NCBI GenBank assembly: GCA_964620645.1
Contig: CAZUHU010000136.1
Span: 1 to 10,290 of the forward strand
Direction: 5' to 3'
DNA: 10,290 nt
From: Bog-950 sp964620645
Lineage (GTDB): Bacteria > Bacteroidota > Bacteroidia > Chitinophagales > LD1
The notes beneath the pieces were generated by a model, which searched no databases, was not told where the DNA came from, and worked only from the letters and a program-made list of their open reading frames with translations. The stretch's first letter is position 1; every line of letters begins with the position of its first letter. Both the position numbers and the translations under genes were made by a program. Positions 1 through 6,042 of this stretch are shown piece by piece.

Positions 1-567
1 CATGTCGGTTTCAACAAAAGCGCTGCCACTGATAGCGGAATATTCTAAAAACAATTTTTGTAGGGTGTCCTTATCTGTAATTCCTTTAACTATCCTCAGT
101 TTATCGTTTTCTGAAGGGCGAATGATGAGGCCATGCGAAGGGAACAAAGCTTTGTTTGCAAAACGCATCAACTCGTCCATGTTTGTTACAAGGGCACCGG
201 CAAAATTGGTGGAGGTGCTTACTTCTCTTGCAAAAGCCTGCACATTATTTTTTTTATCTGCAAAAAACAACCATTCATCATCAGCCGGCATAAAGGGAAT
301 AAGAGGATTAGGCCCAAAACTGCCTTCGCTTGCAATGGCCATATCGCAAAGGCCAAACTCTAAAGCCATTTGGCACTTTTTTCTGGCTGTAGTTAAGGGG
401 TCGGTTTCCCGTTCAACTTCGCCCGTAAAAGTGCCAAAGTAATCGGTGTCAAAATTTGACGGTACAATACATGTAACGCCCAGATGCTTTTCAAGAAGCG
501 GGGCAATTACGGTTTCTTTGCCATGCATTGTTGCAATCAACAGTTTTCTGCCGCTAAACACTTTCAT
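1..567 (-). CDS. DUF6671-like conserved protein, C-terminus beyond left edge
   Basis: The frame is open from ATG at 567 to the window edge (189 codons visible), so the C-terminus is missing. The start is supported by a strong GGAGG sequence nine bases upstream. Visible conserved blocks are GRKLLIATMHGKE (residues 6-18), NFDTDYFGTFTGE (about 38-50), DPLTTARKKC (about 56-65) and ASEGSFGPNPLIPF (about 79-92). From memory these resemble the uncharacterised DUF6671 family; I could not search for it. No signal peptide or membrane segment is visible, so a cytosolic protein is likely. The acidic, glycine and basic conserved residues would fit an enzyme, but no reaction is known to me. It overlaps the preceding 96-residue gene by 14 bases and is probably translationally coupled to it, as the last visible gene of the icd-led cluster. 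Confidence 0.75.
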   Translation of the reverse strand, partial: MKVFSGRKLLIATMHGKETVIAPLLEKHLGVTCIVPSNFDTDYFGTFTGEVERETDPLTTARKKCQMALEFGLCDMAIASEGSFGPNPLIPFMPADDEWLFFADKKNNVQAFAREVSTSTNFAGALVTNMDELMRFANKALFPSHGLIIRPSENDKLRIVKGITDKDTLQKLFLEYSAISGSAFVETDM

Positions 568-844
568 GTAGCTTTTCCTCCAGTTGTAGTGAGATTTTTA
601 TGCTTACAGCACTCCATTCGTTCGTCTCACTTCTTAAAAGGTTTATAAAGTTCTGATTAGCCTCTTTAATAGCCCTTATCTGCGCTTTAAGCTGTTCGTC
701 CTCCTCTCCATATCTAACCCATTTGCTGAACGATTCAAGATTGAGAGAACGTACAGCTCCATTCAGCACTGCGCTAACCAGCTCTTCTACTTTGTCATAT
801 TCCTCTTCGGGGCCGCCCAGCTTAATTTCAAATGTTTTCTCCAT
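554..844 (-). CDS. Uncharacterised small charged helical protein (96 aa)
   Basis: I do not recognise a family. The protein is rich in Glu, Lys and Leu, with a probable alpha-helical core: a first half with the acidic run GGPEEEYDKVEELV (residues 10-23) and a second half from about residue 45 with regularly spaced Leu, Ile and Phe. There is no signal peptide, membrane segment or cysteine, so a cytosolic protein is likely. Its start at 844 lies 17 bases inside the preceding 55-residue membrane-peptide gene, and its stop lies 14 bases inside the DUF6671-like gene. This nested layout argues that it is real and co-translated. It could be a soluble partner of either neighbour, but that is inference from position only. 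Confidence 0.6.
   Translation of the reverse strand: MEKTFEIKLGGPEEEYDKVEELVSAVLNGAVRSLNLESFSKWVRYGEEDEQLKAQIRAIKEANQNFINLLRSETNEWSAVSIKISLQLEEKLHESV
576..581 (-). promoter_or_regulatory. Strong Shine-Dalgarno sequence before the DUF6671-like gene
   Basis: On the minus strand GGAGGA precedes the ATG at 567, with nine bases between GGAGG and the start codon. Such a strong purine box is unusual in Bacteroidota, whose ribosomes largely sequester the anti-Shine-Dalgarno end of 16S rRNA. Here it lies inside the end of the upstream coding sequence. It supports the chosen start and suggests reinitiation or coupling after the upstream stop at 554-556. Confidence 0.5.
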
Positions 845-995
845 GGCTACTATTTTTAGTTATGGTTTTAAAAAAAAGCAGATAAAAAATAATGGTAACA
901 GCACCACAAAACTGTGTAAGTAGTACGCTGTTGGAGTTGAGTGAAAGGGCCTGGAACGTTATCGCCAGGCCCATTGCAATATACGGTTTATACAT
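828..995 (-). CDS. Small two-helix membrane peptide (55 aa)
   Basis: The frame extends upstream to ATG at 1085, inside icd, but the start at 995 gives a compact peptide 19 bases after the icd stop and is preferred. Residues about 5-19 (YIAMGLAITFQALSL) and 24-42 (a stretch of Val, Leu, Ile and Phe ending FYLLFF) look like two short membrane helices joined by a polar SNSN turn, with a polar lysine-containing tail (KTITKNSSHGENI). That composition over the whole short frame is not what a random frame gives, and the overlap of 17 bases with the next gene fits an operon. The family and function are unknown to me; a helper or anchor for the two downstream soluble proteins is possible but unproven. 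Confidence 0.5.
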   Translation of the reverse strand: MYKPYIAMGLAITFQALSLNSNSVLLTQFCGAVTIIFYLLFFKTITKNSSHGENI

Positions 996-1014
996 ACTGG
1001 CTATTCTATATCTG

Positions 1015-2454
1015 TTATTGCCCCTGGCCCAGTGAATATGCGGGCTTGCCATCAAAGGCATACAGGTTTTCTGTTTTAATAACATCTACTCCCAGTTTTT
1101 CTGCCTCCGTAAGCACGTTGATAATGGTGTTTTTAGTAAAGGCCGCATTGTGTTGGGGTTTGAACCTGCAGCGCCAATGGTCTGTGCAAAAGGTTTCTTC
1201 AAAACCTTCGGGCCAAACTTTTATGCCGCGGTTGGTAATCATGGAGAGTTCAACTTTGCAGGGGTCCTGAACTTTCTGTAACAGTGCGGCAAGGTTTTCT
1301 GCGCTTCTGTTGTTGTAGTGAACAAAAACATCTACCCCCAACAACTCTTTTTTAGCTGTTGTGCGGCGGCTGTATTTGGGCACTTTAAGTATTGCGTCTT
1401 TTGCGTACGTTACCGGATTTAAAACCAGCGGTTTTTTACCAAGGTTCGCTATTACTGCATCTGCAAACTCTTTAGTACCTACTTTTTGACGACTTACTCC
1501 TTCTTTAAATATGTCGTACGTGTGTATGCCATCTTCTATTGTACGCAGCCAGGCATTTTGTACTTTCTCAGCAACCCCTGTTTGGCCAATGTGAGTTAGC
1601 ATTAGAACCGCCCCCTGTAAAAGTCCCGAGGGGTTTGCCATGTTTTGCCCTGCCCTGCGTGGTGCCGAACCGTGTATTGCCTCGAACATTGAACACTCTT
1701 CGCCGATGTTTGCAGAGCCTGCCAGACCAACCGAGCCGGCTATTTGCGCAGCTACGTCCGAAAGTACATCGCCATACAGGTTAGGCATTACTATCACATC
1801 AAAGGCTTCGGGCGTATCGGCCATTTTTGCGGCGCCTATATCTATTATCCAGTGTTCATTTTGAATTTCCGGGTACTCCGCCGCAATTTCATCAAACACT
1901 TTGTGGAACAAACCATCGGTTTGTTTCATGATGTTATCCTTAGTAAAGCAGGTTACTTTTTTGCGCCCGTATTGTTTGGCGTACTCAAAAGCGTAACGCA
2001 CAATTTTTTCGCAACCGGGCCTGCTTATCAGTTTAAGGCACTGTACCACCTCGTCTGTCTGCTGGTGTTCAATTCCGGCATACAGGTCTTCTTCATTCTC
2101 CCTTATAATCACAATGTCCATTTTGGGGTGCTTTGTTTGCACAAAGGGGTGCAGGCTTACACAAGGCCTTACATTGGAAAAAAGCCCCAGGAATTTGCGG
2201 GTAGTAACGTTAAGGCTTTTGTAACCACCGCCTTGCGGCGTAGTAATAGGGGCTTTAAGGAAAACCTTGTTTCTCCTGATTACATCCCAGGATTCGCGGG
2301 CGATACCGGAAGTATTACCGGCCAGGTAAACTTTCTCGCCAACCTCAATTTCATCAATTTCAATTTGCGCTCCTGCGGCAAGGATAATGCGGAGGGTGGC
2401 ATCCATAATTTCGGGACCTATACCGTCTCCCTTAGCAACTGTAATTCTTGTCAT
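1015..2454 (-). CDS. icd: Isocitrate dehydrogenase, NADP-type likely
   Basis: It converts isocitrate to 2-oxoglutarate and CO2 in the citric acid cycle, in the cytosol, usually as a homodimer. The 479 residues match the longer type with an extra C-terminal domain seen in Thermus, Rickettsia and Bacteroidota, rather than the ~416-residue E. coli enzyme. Substrate-site residues correspond to the E. coli ones: S80, N82, R86 and R96 in the TTPQGGGYKSLN...R region, R118 and Y125 in RENEEDLYAGIE, and K172 in KDNIMK. Metal ligands are D229 and D233 in PNLYGDVLSD. The cofactor loop is HGSAPRRAGQ (261-270). Arg-Arg at the positions of E. coli Lys344-Tyr345 favours NADP over NAD, where Asp-Ile is typical. 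The extra domain covers about residues 335-479. Three small genes follow it, and the LysR gene is divergent across 93 bases. Confidence 0.96.
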   Translation of the reverse strand: MTRITVAKGDGIGPEIMDATLRIILAAGAQIEIDEIEVGEKVYLAGNTSGIARESWDVIRRNKVFLKAPITTPQGGGYKSLNVTTRKFLGLFSNVRPCVSLHPFVQTKHPKMDIVIIRENEEDLYAGIEHQQTDEVVQCLKLISRPGCEKIVRYAFEYAKQYGRKKVTCFTKDNIMKQTDGLFHKVFDEIAAEYPEIQNEHWIIDIGAAKMADTPEAFDVIVMPNLYGDVLSDVAAQIAGSVGLAGSANIGEECSMFEAIHGSAPRRAGQNMANPSGLLQGAVLMLTHIGQTGVAEKVQNAWLRTIEDGIHTYDIFKEGVSRQKVGTKEFADAVIANLGKKPLVLNPVTYAKDAILKVPKYSRRTTAKKELLGVDVFVHYNNRSAENLAALLQKVQDPCKVELSMITNRGIKVWPEGFEETFCTDHWRCRFKPQHNAAFTKNTIINVLTEAEKLGVDVIKTENLYAFDGKPAYSLGQGQ

Positions 2455-2547
2455 GGCTTTTTGTTTTAGTTGTTTAATGGTGCAAAGCTGAGTAGAATAA
2501 TTATAATTGTTTATTTATTTTAGTAATCAATAGCATAAGCGTTACTT
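2455..2547. promoter_or_regulatory. icd / lysR divergent promoter region
   Basis: This 93-base AT-rich spacer separates divergent start codons. It holds a perfect 10-bp palindrome, AATTATAATT (2499-2508), and several T-N11-A matches, the loose LysR-box pattern. Such matches are expected by chance in AT-rich DNA. A near match to the Bacteroidota -7 box on the minus strand, CAGCTTTG against TAnnTTTG (2483-2490), is a weak candidate for icd; I found no convincing -33 box. The division of the region between the two genes is inferred. Confidence 0.35.
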
Positions 2548-3471
2548 ATGAATTATACATTACGACAGCTACAGATATTTCTGAAGATTTCGCAAACACT
2601 CAGTATTACCAAGGCGGCTGAAGAGCTGCATTTAACTCAACCGGCAGTATCGCTACAGTTAAAAAACCTGCAAAACCAATTTGATATCCCACTTACTGAA
2701 GTGGTGGGCCGAAGGGTTTTTATAACTGACTTTGGTAAGGAGATAGCCGTGGCGGCTGAGAGAATTTTGAACGAAGCCTACGCCATTAACTACCAGGCAA
2801 AGGCTTTTGAAGGGCAAATAACCGGCAGGCTTAAGATTTCAGTTGTGTCGACAGGTAAGTACGTAATGCCCTACTTTTTAAGTGACTTTTTGAATAAGCA
2901 TGCCGGTGTGGAGTTGATGATGGATGTTACCAACAAGGCGCAGGTTGTTAAAAGCCTTGAAGCAAATGATGTGGACTTTGCGCTGGTATCGGTGCTTCCG
3001 GCTAAAATAAAAACAGAGGCTATTCCGCTTATGCAGAACAAGTTGTTTATGGTGGCCAACAAGGACTTTAAAATAAGCAAGCGTTCGAACTATAAGAGCG
3101 CATTAGGCACTCTTCCGTTGATCTTTAGAGAAGTGGGTTCTGCAACAAGGGCTGCAATGGAGAAGTTTATTGTGAGAAGCGGTTGGGTTACGGATAAAAA
3201 AATTGAATTGACCTCGAACGAGGCCGTTAAACAGGCCGTTATTGCGGGATTGGGCTGTTCCATTATGCCGCTTATCGGAATTAAGAATGAGTTGATGAAT
3301 GGCGACCTGCAGATTATACCTGTGGGCGGATTGCCTATTACTACCAAATGGCAGTTAATTTGGCTTAAACAAAAGAAACTTTCGCCGGTGGCGCAGTTTT
3401 ATCTGGATAATCTTAAAAAGACCAAAGACCAAACTATTAAACAAAGGTTTGATTGGTACGAGAATTATTAG
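2548..3471 (+). CDS. LysR-family transcriptional regulator
   Basis: A one-component DNA-binding regulator of 307 residues, the normal length for LysR proteins. The N-terminal winged helix-turn-helix covers about residues 4-63, with the hallmark AAEELHLTQPAVSLQLKNLQ (23-42) and GRRVFITDFG (54-63). The rest is a periplasmic-binding-protein-like effector domain starting near GRLKISVV (93-100), in which a small metabolite would bind. LysR regulators often control a divergently transcribed neighbour, so icd or its small downstream genes are the first candidates; this is inference from layout. The effector cannot be read from sequence. Its 3' end faces tetR convergently across 41 bases, which contain only a short AGAATATTCT palindrome (3501-3510) and no convincing terminator. 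Confidence 0.93.
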   Translation: MNYTLRQLQIFLKISQTLSITKAAEELHLTQPAVSLQLKNLQNQFDIPLTEVVGRRVFITDFGKEIAVAAERILNEAYAINYQAKAFEGQITGRLKISVVSTGKYVMPYFLSDFLNKHAGVELMMDVTNKAQVVKSLEANDVDFALVSVLPAKIKTEAIPLMQNKLFMVANKDFKISKRSNYKSALGTLPLIFREVGSATRAAMEKFIVRSGWVTDKKIELTSNEAVKQAVIAGLGCSIMPLIGIKNELMNGDLQIIPVGGLPITTKWQLIWLKQKKLSPVAQFYLDNLKKTKDQTIKQRFDWYENY

Positions 3472-3512
3472 GAGCCACGGAAAGAATCAGATTAGAAAAC
3501 AGAATATTCTTC

Positions 3513-4175
3513 CTACCTGGCCTTGGTGTCATTAAGTGCCGAAAAAACCAAATGCTCCAAAAATGTGCGCAGGGCATTGGGCTTTTTCGCTTTTCCAAAG
3601 TCGGTTAAGGCAGGTAAATGCTGCATGAAGAACTGCTGTAGATGGGCCATTTCTAAAAGCGTACTGGCCAGTGAATGGCTATAAGTGTACTTGGGGTTGT
3701 AATCTGTAAACAGGCCGGCTATGCGGGCGCAAAGGTCCTTATAAGGCTTAAAAAACTTCAGTTGGTTATCTGTACCTACTTCTTTGGTAAGGTAAACCTT
3801 GTTTACCTCCCACATTACTACATTAAAAAGTGCGTTTTTATCCAACTCATCTCCTCCGATATTGTCTTTTATGTGGCCGGATAGCAGCTCTATTACCTTT
3901 TTTACTTTCCTCTCCGCCCCGTCCAGGTTGTTTACATGAAAAACAATAAGATACTCCATCCAGGCCCAGTACCATGCAATGATGTATAAAAGCAGGCGGT
4001 GCTTATTCTCAAAATAGCGATAAACGGAAGCCTCGGTGGTGCCTACCGTTTCTGCCAGCTTTTTAAAAGTAAAATTTTCAAACCCCAGACTATCAATCAT
4101 TTTAATTGCCTCTCGAACGATTCTGCGCCCAAGCTCACTGCTCTCAGGGTCGCGCAGGTAAAGGTTTTCGTTCAT
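3513..4175 (-). CDS. TetR/AcrR-family transcriptional regulator
   Basis: A 220-residue regulator when started at ATG 4175. The frame also has ATG at 4199, giving 228 residues, but a possible -7 box (TATTTTTG, 4207-4214) would put transcription start near 4200 and leave no leader for that start, so 4175 is preferred. The helix-turn-helix lies at about residues 35-62: FTFKKLAETVGTTEASVYRYFENKHRLL is the TetR pattern. The remainder is an all-helical ligand-binding and dimerisation domain with an aromatic segment right after the HTH (WYWAWMEY). It diverges from the ABC-HlyD-TolC operon, the classic layout of a repressor of an export operon. The perfect inverted repeat between them is the likely operator. 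The inducing ligand is unknown. Confidence 0.9.
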   Translation of the reverse strand: MNENLYLRDPESSELGRRIVREAIKMIDSLGFENFTFKKLAETVGTTEASVYRYFENKHRLLLYIIAWYWAWMEYLIVFHVNNLDGAERKVKKVIELLSGHIKDNIGGDELDKNALFNVVMWEVNKVYLTKEVGTDNQLKFFKPYKDLCARIAGLFTDYNPKYTYSHSLASTLLEMAHLQQFFMQHLPALTDFGKAKKPNALRTFLEHLVFSALNDTKAR

Positions 4176-4206
4176 TTTAATACGCAGTTGTAGTTCCATA
4201 GCAAGG

Positions 4207-4214
4207 CAAAAATA
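4207..4214 (-). promoter_or_regulatory. Candidate -7 box for tetR
   Basis: Read on the minus strand this is TATTTTTG, an exact match to the Bacteroidota -7 consensus TAnnTTTG. I see no TTTG -33 partner at the usual spacing, so the match may be chance. If used, transcription would begin close to 4200, favouring translation from 4175. Confidence 0.3.
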
Positions 4215-4257
4215 GGAAAGATAATTTATCTATCATAAAAAGTGTTTTAGCTATTTT

Positions 4258-4280
4258 TAATAATAGTATTACTATTATTA
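4258..4280. promoter_or_regulatory. Perfect 23-bp inverted repeat, candidate TetR operator
   Basis: The left arm TAATAATAGTA (4258-4268) and right arm TACTATTATTA (4270-4280) are exact reverse complements around a single T at 4269. It lies 24 bases before the ABC start codon and 82 bases from the tetR start. Size, symmetry and position fit a homodimeric TetR operator that would block transcription of the export operon and perhaps of tetR. An RNA hairpin role is less likely because the stem is almost all A-U and has no loop. Confidence 0.6.
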
Positions 4281-4304
4281 CGGAAATATTAGTATGTTCG
4301 CTTC

Positions 4305-6032
4305 ATGGTAAGTACAACCGCCCCACTTCAAAGATTCTTTCGCCTTGTGGCCCTGGAGCGAAAGGAGATAATGGCCATTTACTTCTATGCCATTATAAGC
4401 GGGCTTATAAGCCTCAGTTTACCGCTCGGCATTCAATCCATTATTAACCTGCTTTTCGGTGGGGTTATATCTACCTCGCTGGTAGTGCTTATATGCGTAG
4501 TGGTGTTGGGTGTGCTGGCCAATGGCTGGTTGCAGATATTGCAAATGAAAGTAAACGAGAACGTTCAGCGGCGCATTTTTACGCGCTACAGCCTGCAGTT
4601 TGCTTATAAGATACCACGGCTGGACTTGTTGGCCGTTGACGACTATTACCTGCCCGAACTGGTTAACCGATTTTTTGATACTGCCGCCCTTCAAAAAGGT
4701 GTATCTAAAGTACTGCTTGATTTTCCTGCTGCTACGGTACAAATAATATTTGGTATAGCGCTTCTTTCCTTCTACAACGGGGCGTTTCTGTTTTTCGGCA
4801 TCGGGCTGGTGGCGCTTGTGGCCATAATTTTAAGGGTTACCTATCCCCGAGGCATTAGAACAAGCCTGGAGGAATCGAACTATAAATATGAAGTTGGCTA
4901 TTGGCTTGAGGAAGTGGCACGCACCATAAAAACGATAAAGTTTATGGGGTTAACTGAATTTCCGGTAACCAAAACCGATACGCTGGTGAGTGGCTACCTG
5001 GATGCACGTAAAAGCCATTTTGATGTACTGCAGATTCAATACTGGAGTTTTGTGTTTTTTAAAGTGGTTATAACCGCCGCATTGCTGATTGTTGGTACCG
5101 TACTGGTGTTTGAACAACAACTGAACCTGGGACAGTTTATTGCAGCGGAAATTGTAATACTTGTATTGCTTAACAGTATTGAGAAGCTTATCGGCAGCCT
5201 TGATGTAGTTTACGATATGCTCACCTCGTTGGAGAAGGTGAGTAAGATTTTGGATAAGCCGGTTGAAAGAGAGGGCGGGCTGGCACTGCAACCGCAGGCT
5301 AAAGGTGTAAACATCATAGCCCGCAATTTGTGGTATAAGTTCAGCAAGCCTCAATCGCAATGGGTGCTAAGCGATTTGAGTTTCGAAATAAAGTCAGGCG
5401 AAAAGGTTTGCATCTTCGGAACAGAAGGCTCCGGAAAGTCAACACTTCTTAAAATGTTTACAGGGGCTTATTCATCGTACGATGGACAACTGCTTTTTGA
5501 CGGTTACCCCTTGGGCGATTATGACCTTGTTACCCTGCGAAAGCAAATTGGTATATACCTGGCCTCTGCCGACCTGTTCTCGGGCACTTTGATGGAGAAC
5601 CTGACCATGGGCCAGCAGCACATTACTCCGCAGGAAATTCTGGAAATATCGGCTGAGGTTGGTTTGCTGTCCTTCATCCAATCTTTGAGCCAGGGCCTGG
5701 ATACACCGATTGACTCCTTAGGGAAAAAGCTACCACGTAATACAGTAAACAAAATTTTGATTGTTCGCGCCATGTTGAACAAGCCGAGATTGCTACTGTT
5801 GGAAGATTGCTGGAGTACCCTTGAAATAGAAGAACAGAACACGCTTATAAATTATTTGACGCGAAAAGATAAACCATATACACTGGTGGCTGTTACTAAT
5901 GACGAGGCCTTTGCGCGCAGTTGTGATCGTATTATTCTTCTTGAAGACGGACGTGTGGTGCAGCATGGCCCTTTTGAAGAGGTAAGTAAATCGGTGGAAT
6001 ACCGGAAGATGTTCAGGCACTTAAGCCTTTAA
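4305..6032 (+). CDS. ABC exporter half-transporter with degenerate ATPase motifs
   Basis: An inner-membrane permease fused to a nucleotide-binding domain, 575 residues, the usual size of a half-transporter that works as a dimer. About six membrane helices lie near residues 23-43, 57-78, 140-160, 161-180, 248-270 and 276-296; the ATP domain covers about 334-575. It has no N-terminal C39 peptidase domain. Walker A is intact (GTEGSGKST, 372-380) and F346 stands in for the A-loop aromatic. Other motifs depart from consensus. The Q-loop Gln is Ala (A420, IGIYLASADLF); the LSGGQ signature is replaced by LGKKLPRNT (472-480); Walker B ends E500-D501 instead of D-E; the D-loop is STLE; the H-loop His is Asn (N532). 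Flanking sequence is well kept and in frame, so this is not a frameshift. It is first in an operon with the HlyD- and TolC-like genes. Substrate unknown; a role in type I secretion or efflux is inferred. Confidence 0.93.
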   Translation: MVSTTAPLQRFFRLVALERKEIMAIYFYAIISGLISLSLPLGIQSIINLLFGGVISTSLVVLICVVVLGVLANGWLQILQMKVNENVQRRIFTRYSLQFAYKIPRLDLLAVDDYYLPELVNRFFDTAALQKGVSKVLLDFPAATVQIIFGIALLSFYNGAFLFFGIGLVALVAIILRVTYPRGIRTSLEESNYKYEVGYWLEEVARTIKTIKFMGLTEFPVTKTDTLVSGYLDARKSHFDVLQIQYWSFVFFKVVITAALLIVGTVLVFEQQLNLGQFIAAEIVILVLLNSIEKLIGSLDVVYDMLTSLEKVSKILDKPVEREGGLALQPQAKGVNIIARNLWYKFSKPQSQWVLSDLSFEIKSGEKVCIFGTEGSGKSTLLKMFTGAYSSYDGQLLFDGYPLGDYDLVTLRKQIGIYLASADLFSGTLMENLTMGQQHITPQEILEISAEVGLLSFIQSLSQGLDTPIDSLGKKLPRNTVNKILIVRAMLNKPRLLLLEDCWSTLEIEEQNTLINYLTRKDKPYTLVAVTNDEAFARSCDRIILLEDGRVVQHGPFEEVSKSVEYRKMFRHLSL

Positions 6033-6042
6033 AACAGAAACT

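Noticed and set aside
1744..2469. Open frame of 241 codons on the plus strand, antisense to icd
   Set aside because: It lies wholly opposite a highly conserved enzyme gene, and its translation shows no coherent domain; a shadow of icd codon bias.
3501..3510. AGAATATTCT palindrome between the convergent lysR and tetR genes as a terminator
   Set aside because: Only five base pairs per arm, no loop and no T-run; it could not act as an intrinsic terminator.
4293..4300. TATGTTCG as a -7 box for the ABC operon
   Set aside because: One mismatch to TAnnTTTG, no -33 partner at normal spacing, and transcription would start at or after the ATG at 4305.
4419..5360. Open frames on the minus strand inside the ABC gene
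   Set aside because: They are opposite conserved transporter sequence and have no recognisable protein character.
5718..5807. Frameshift or sequencing error as the cause of the lost ABC signature
   Set aside because: The reading frame is continuous and the sequence on both sides aligns with the expected ABC pattern (IVRAMLNKPRLLLLED), so substitution, not a shift, explains the motif.
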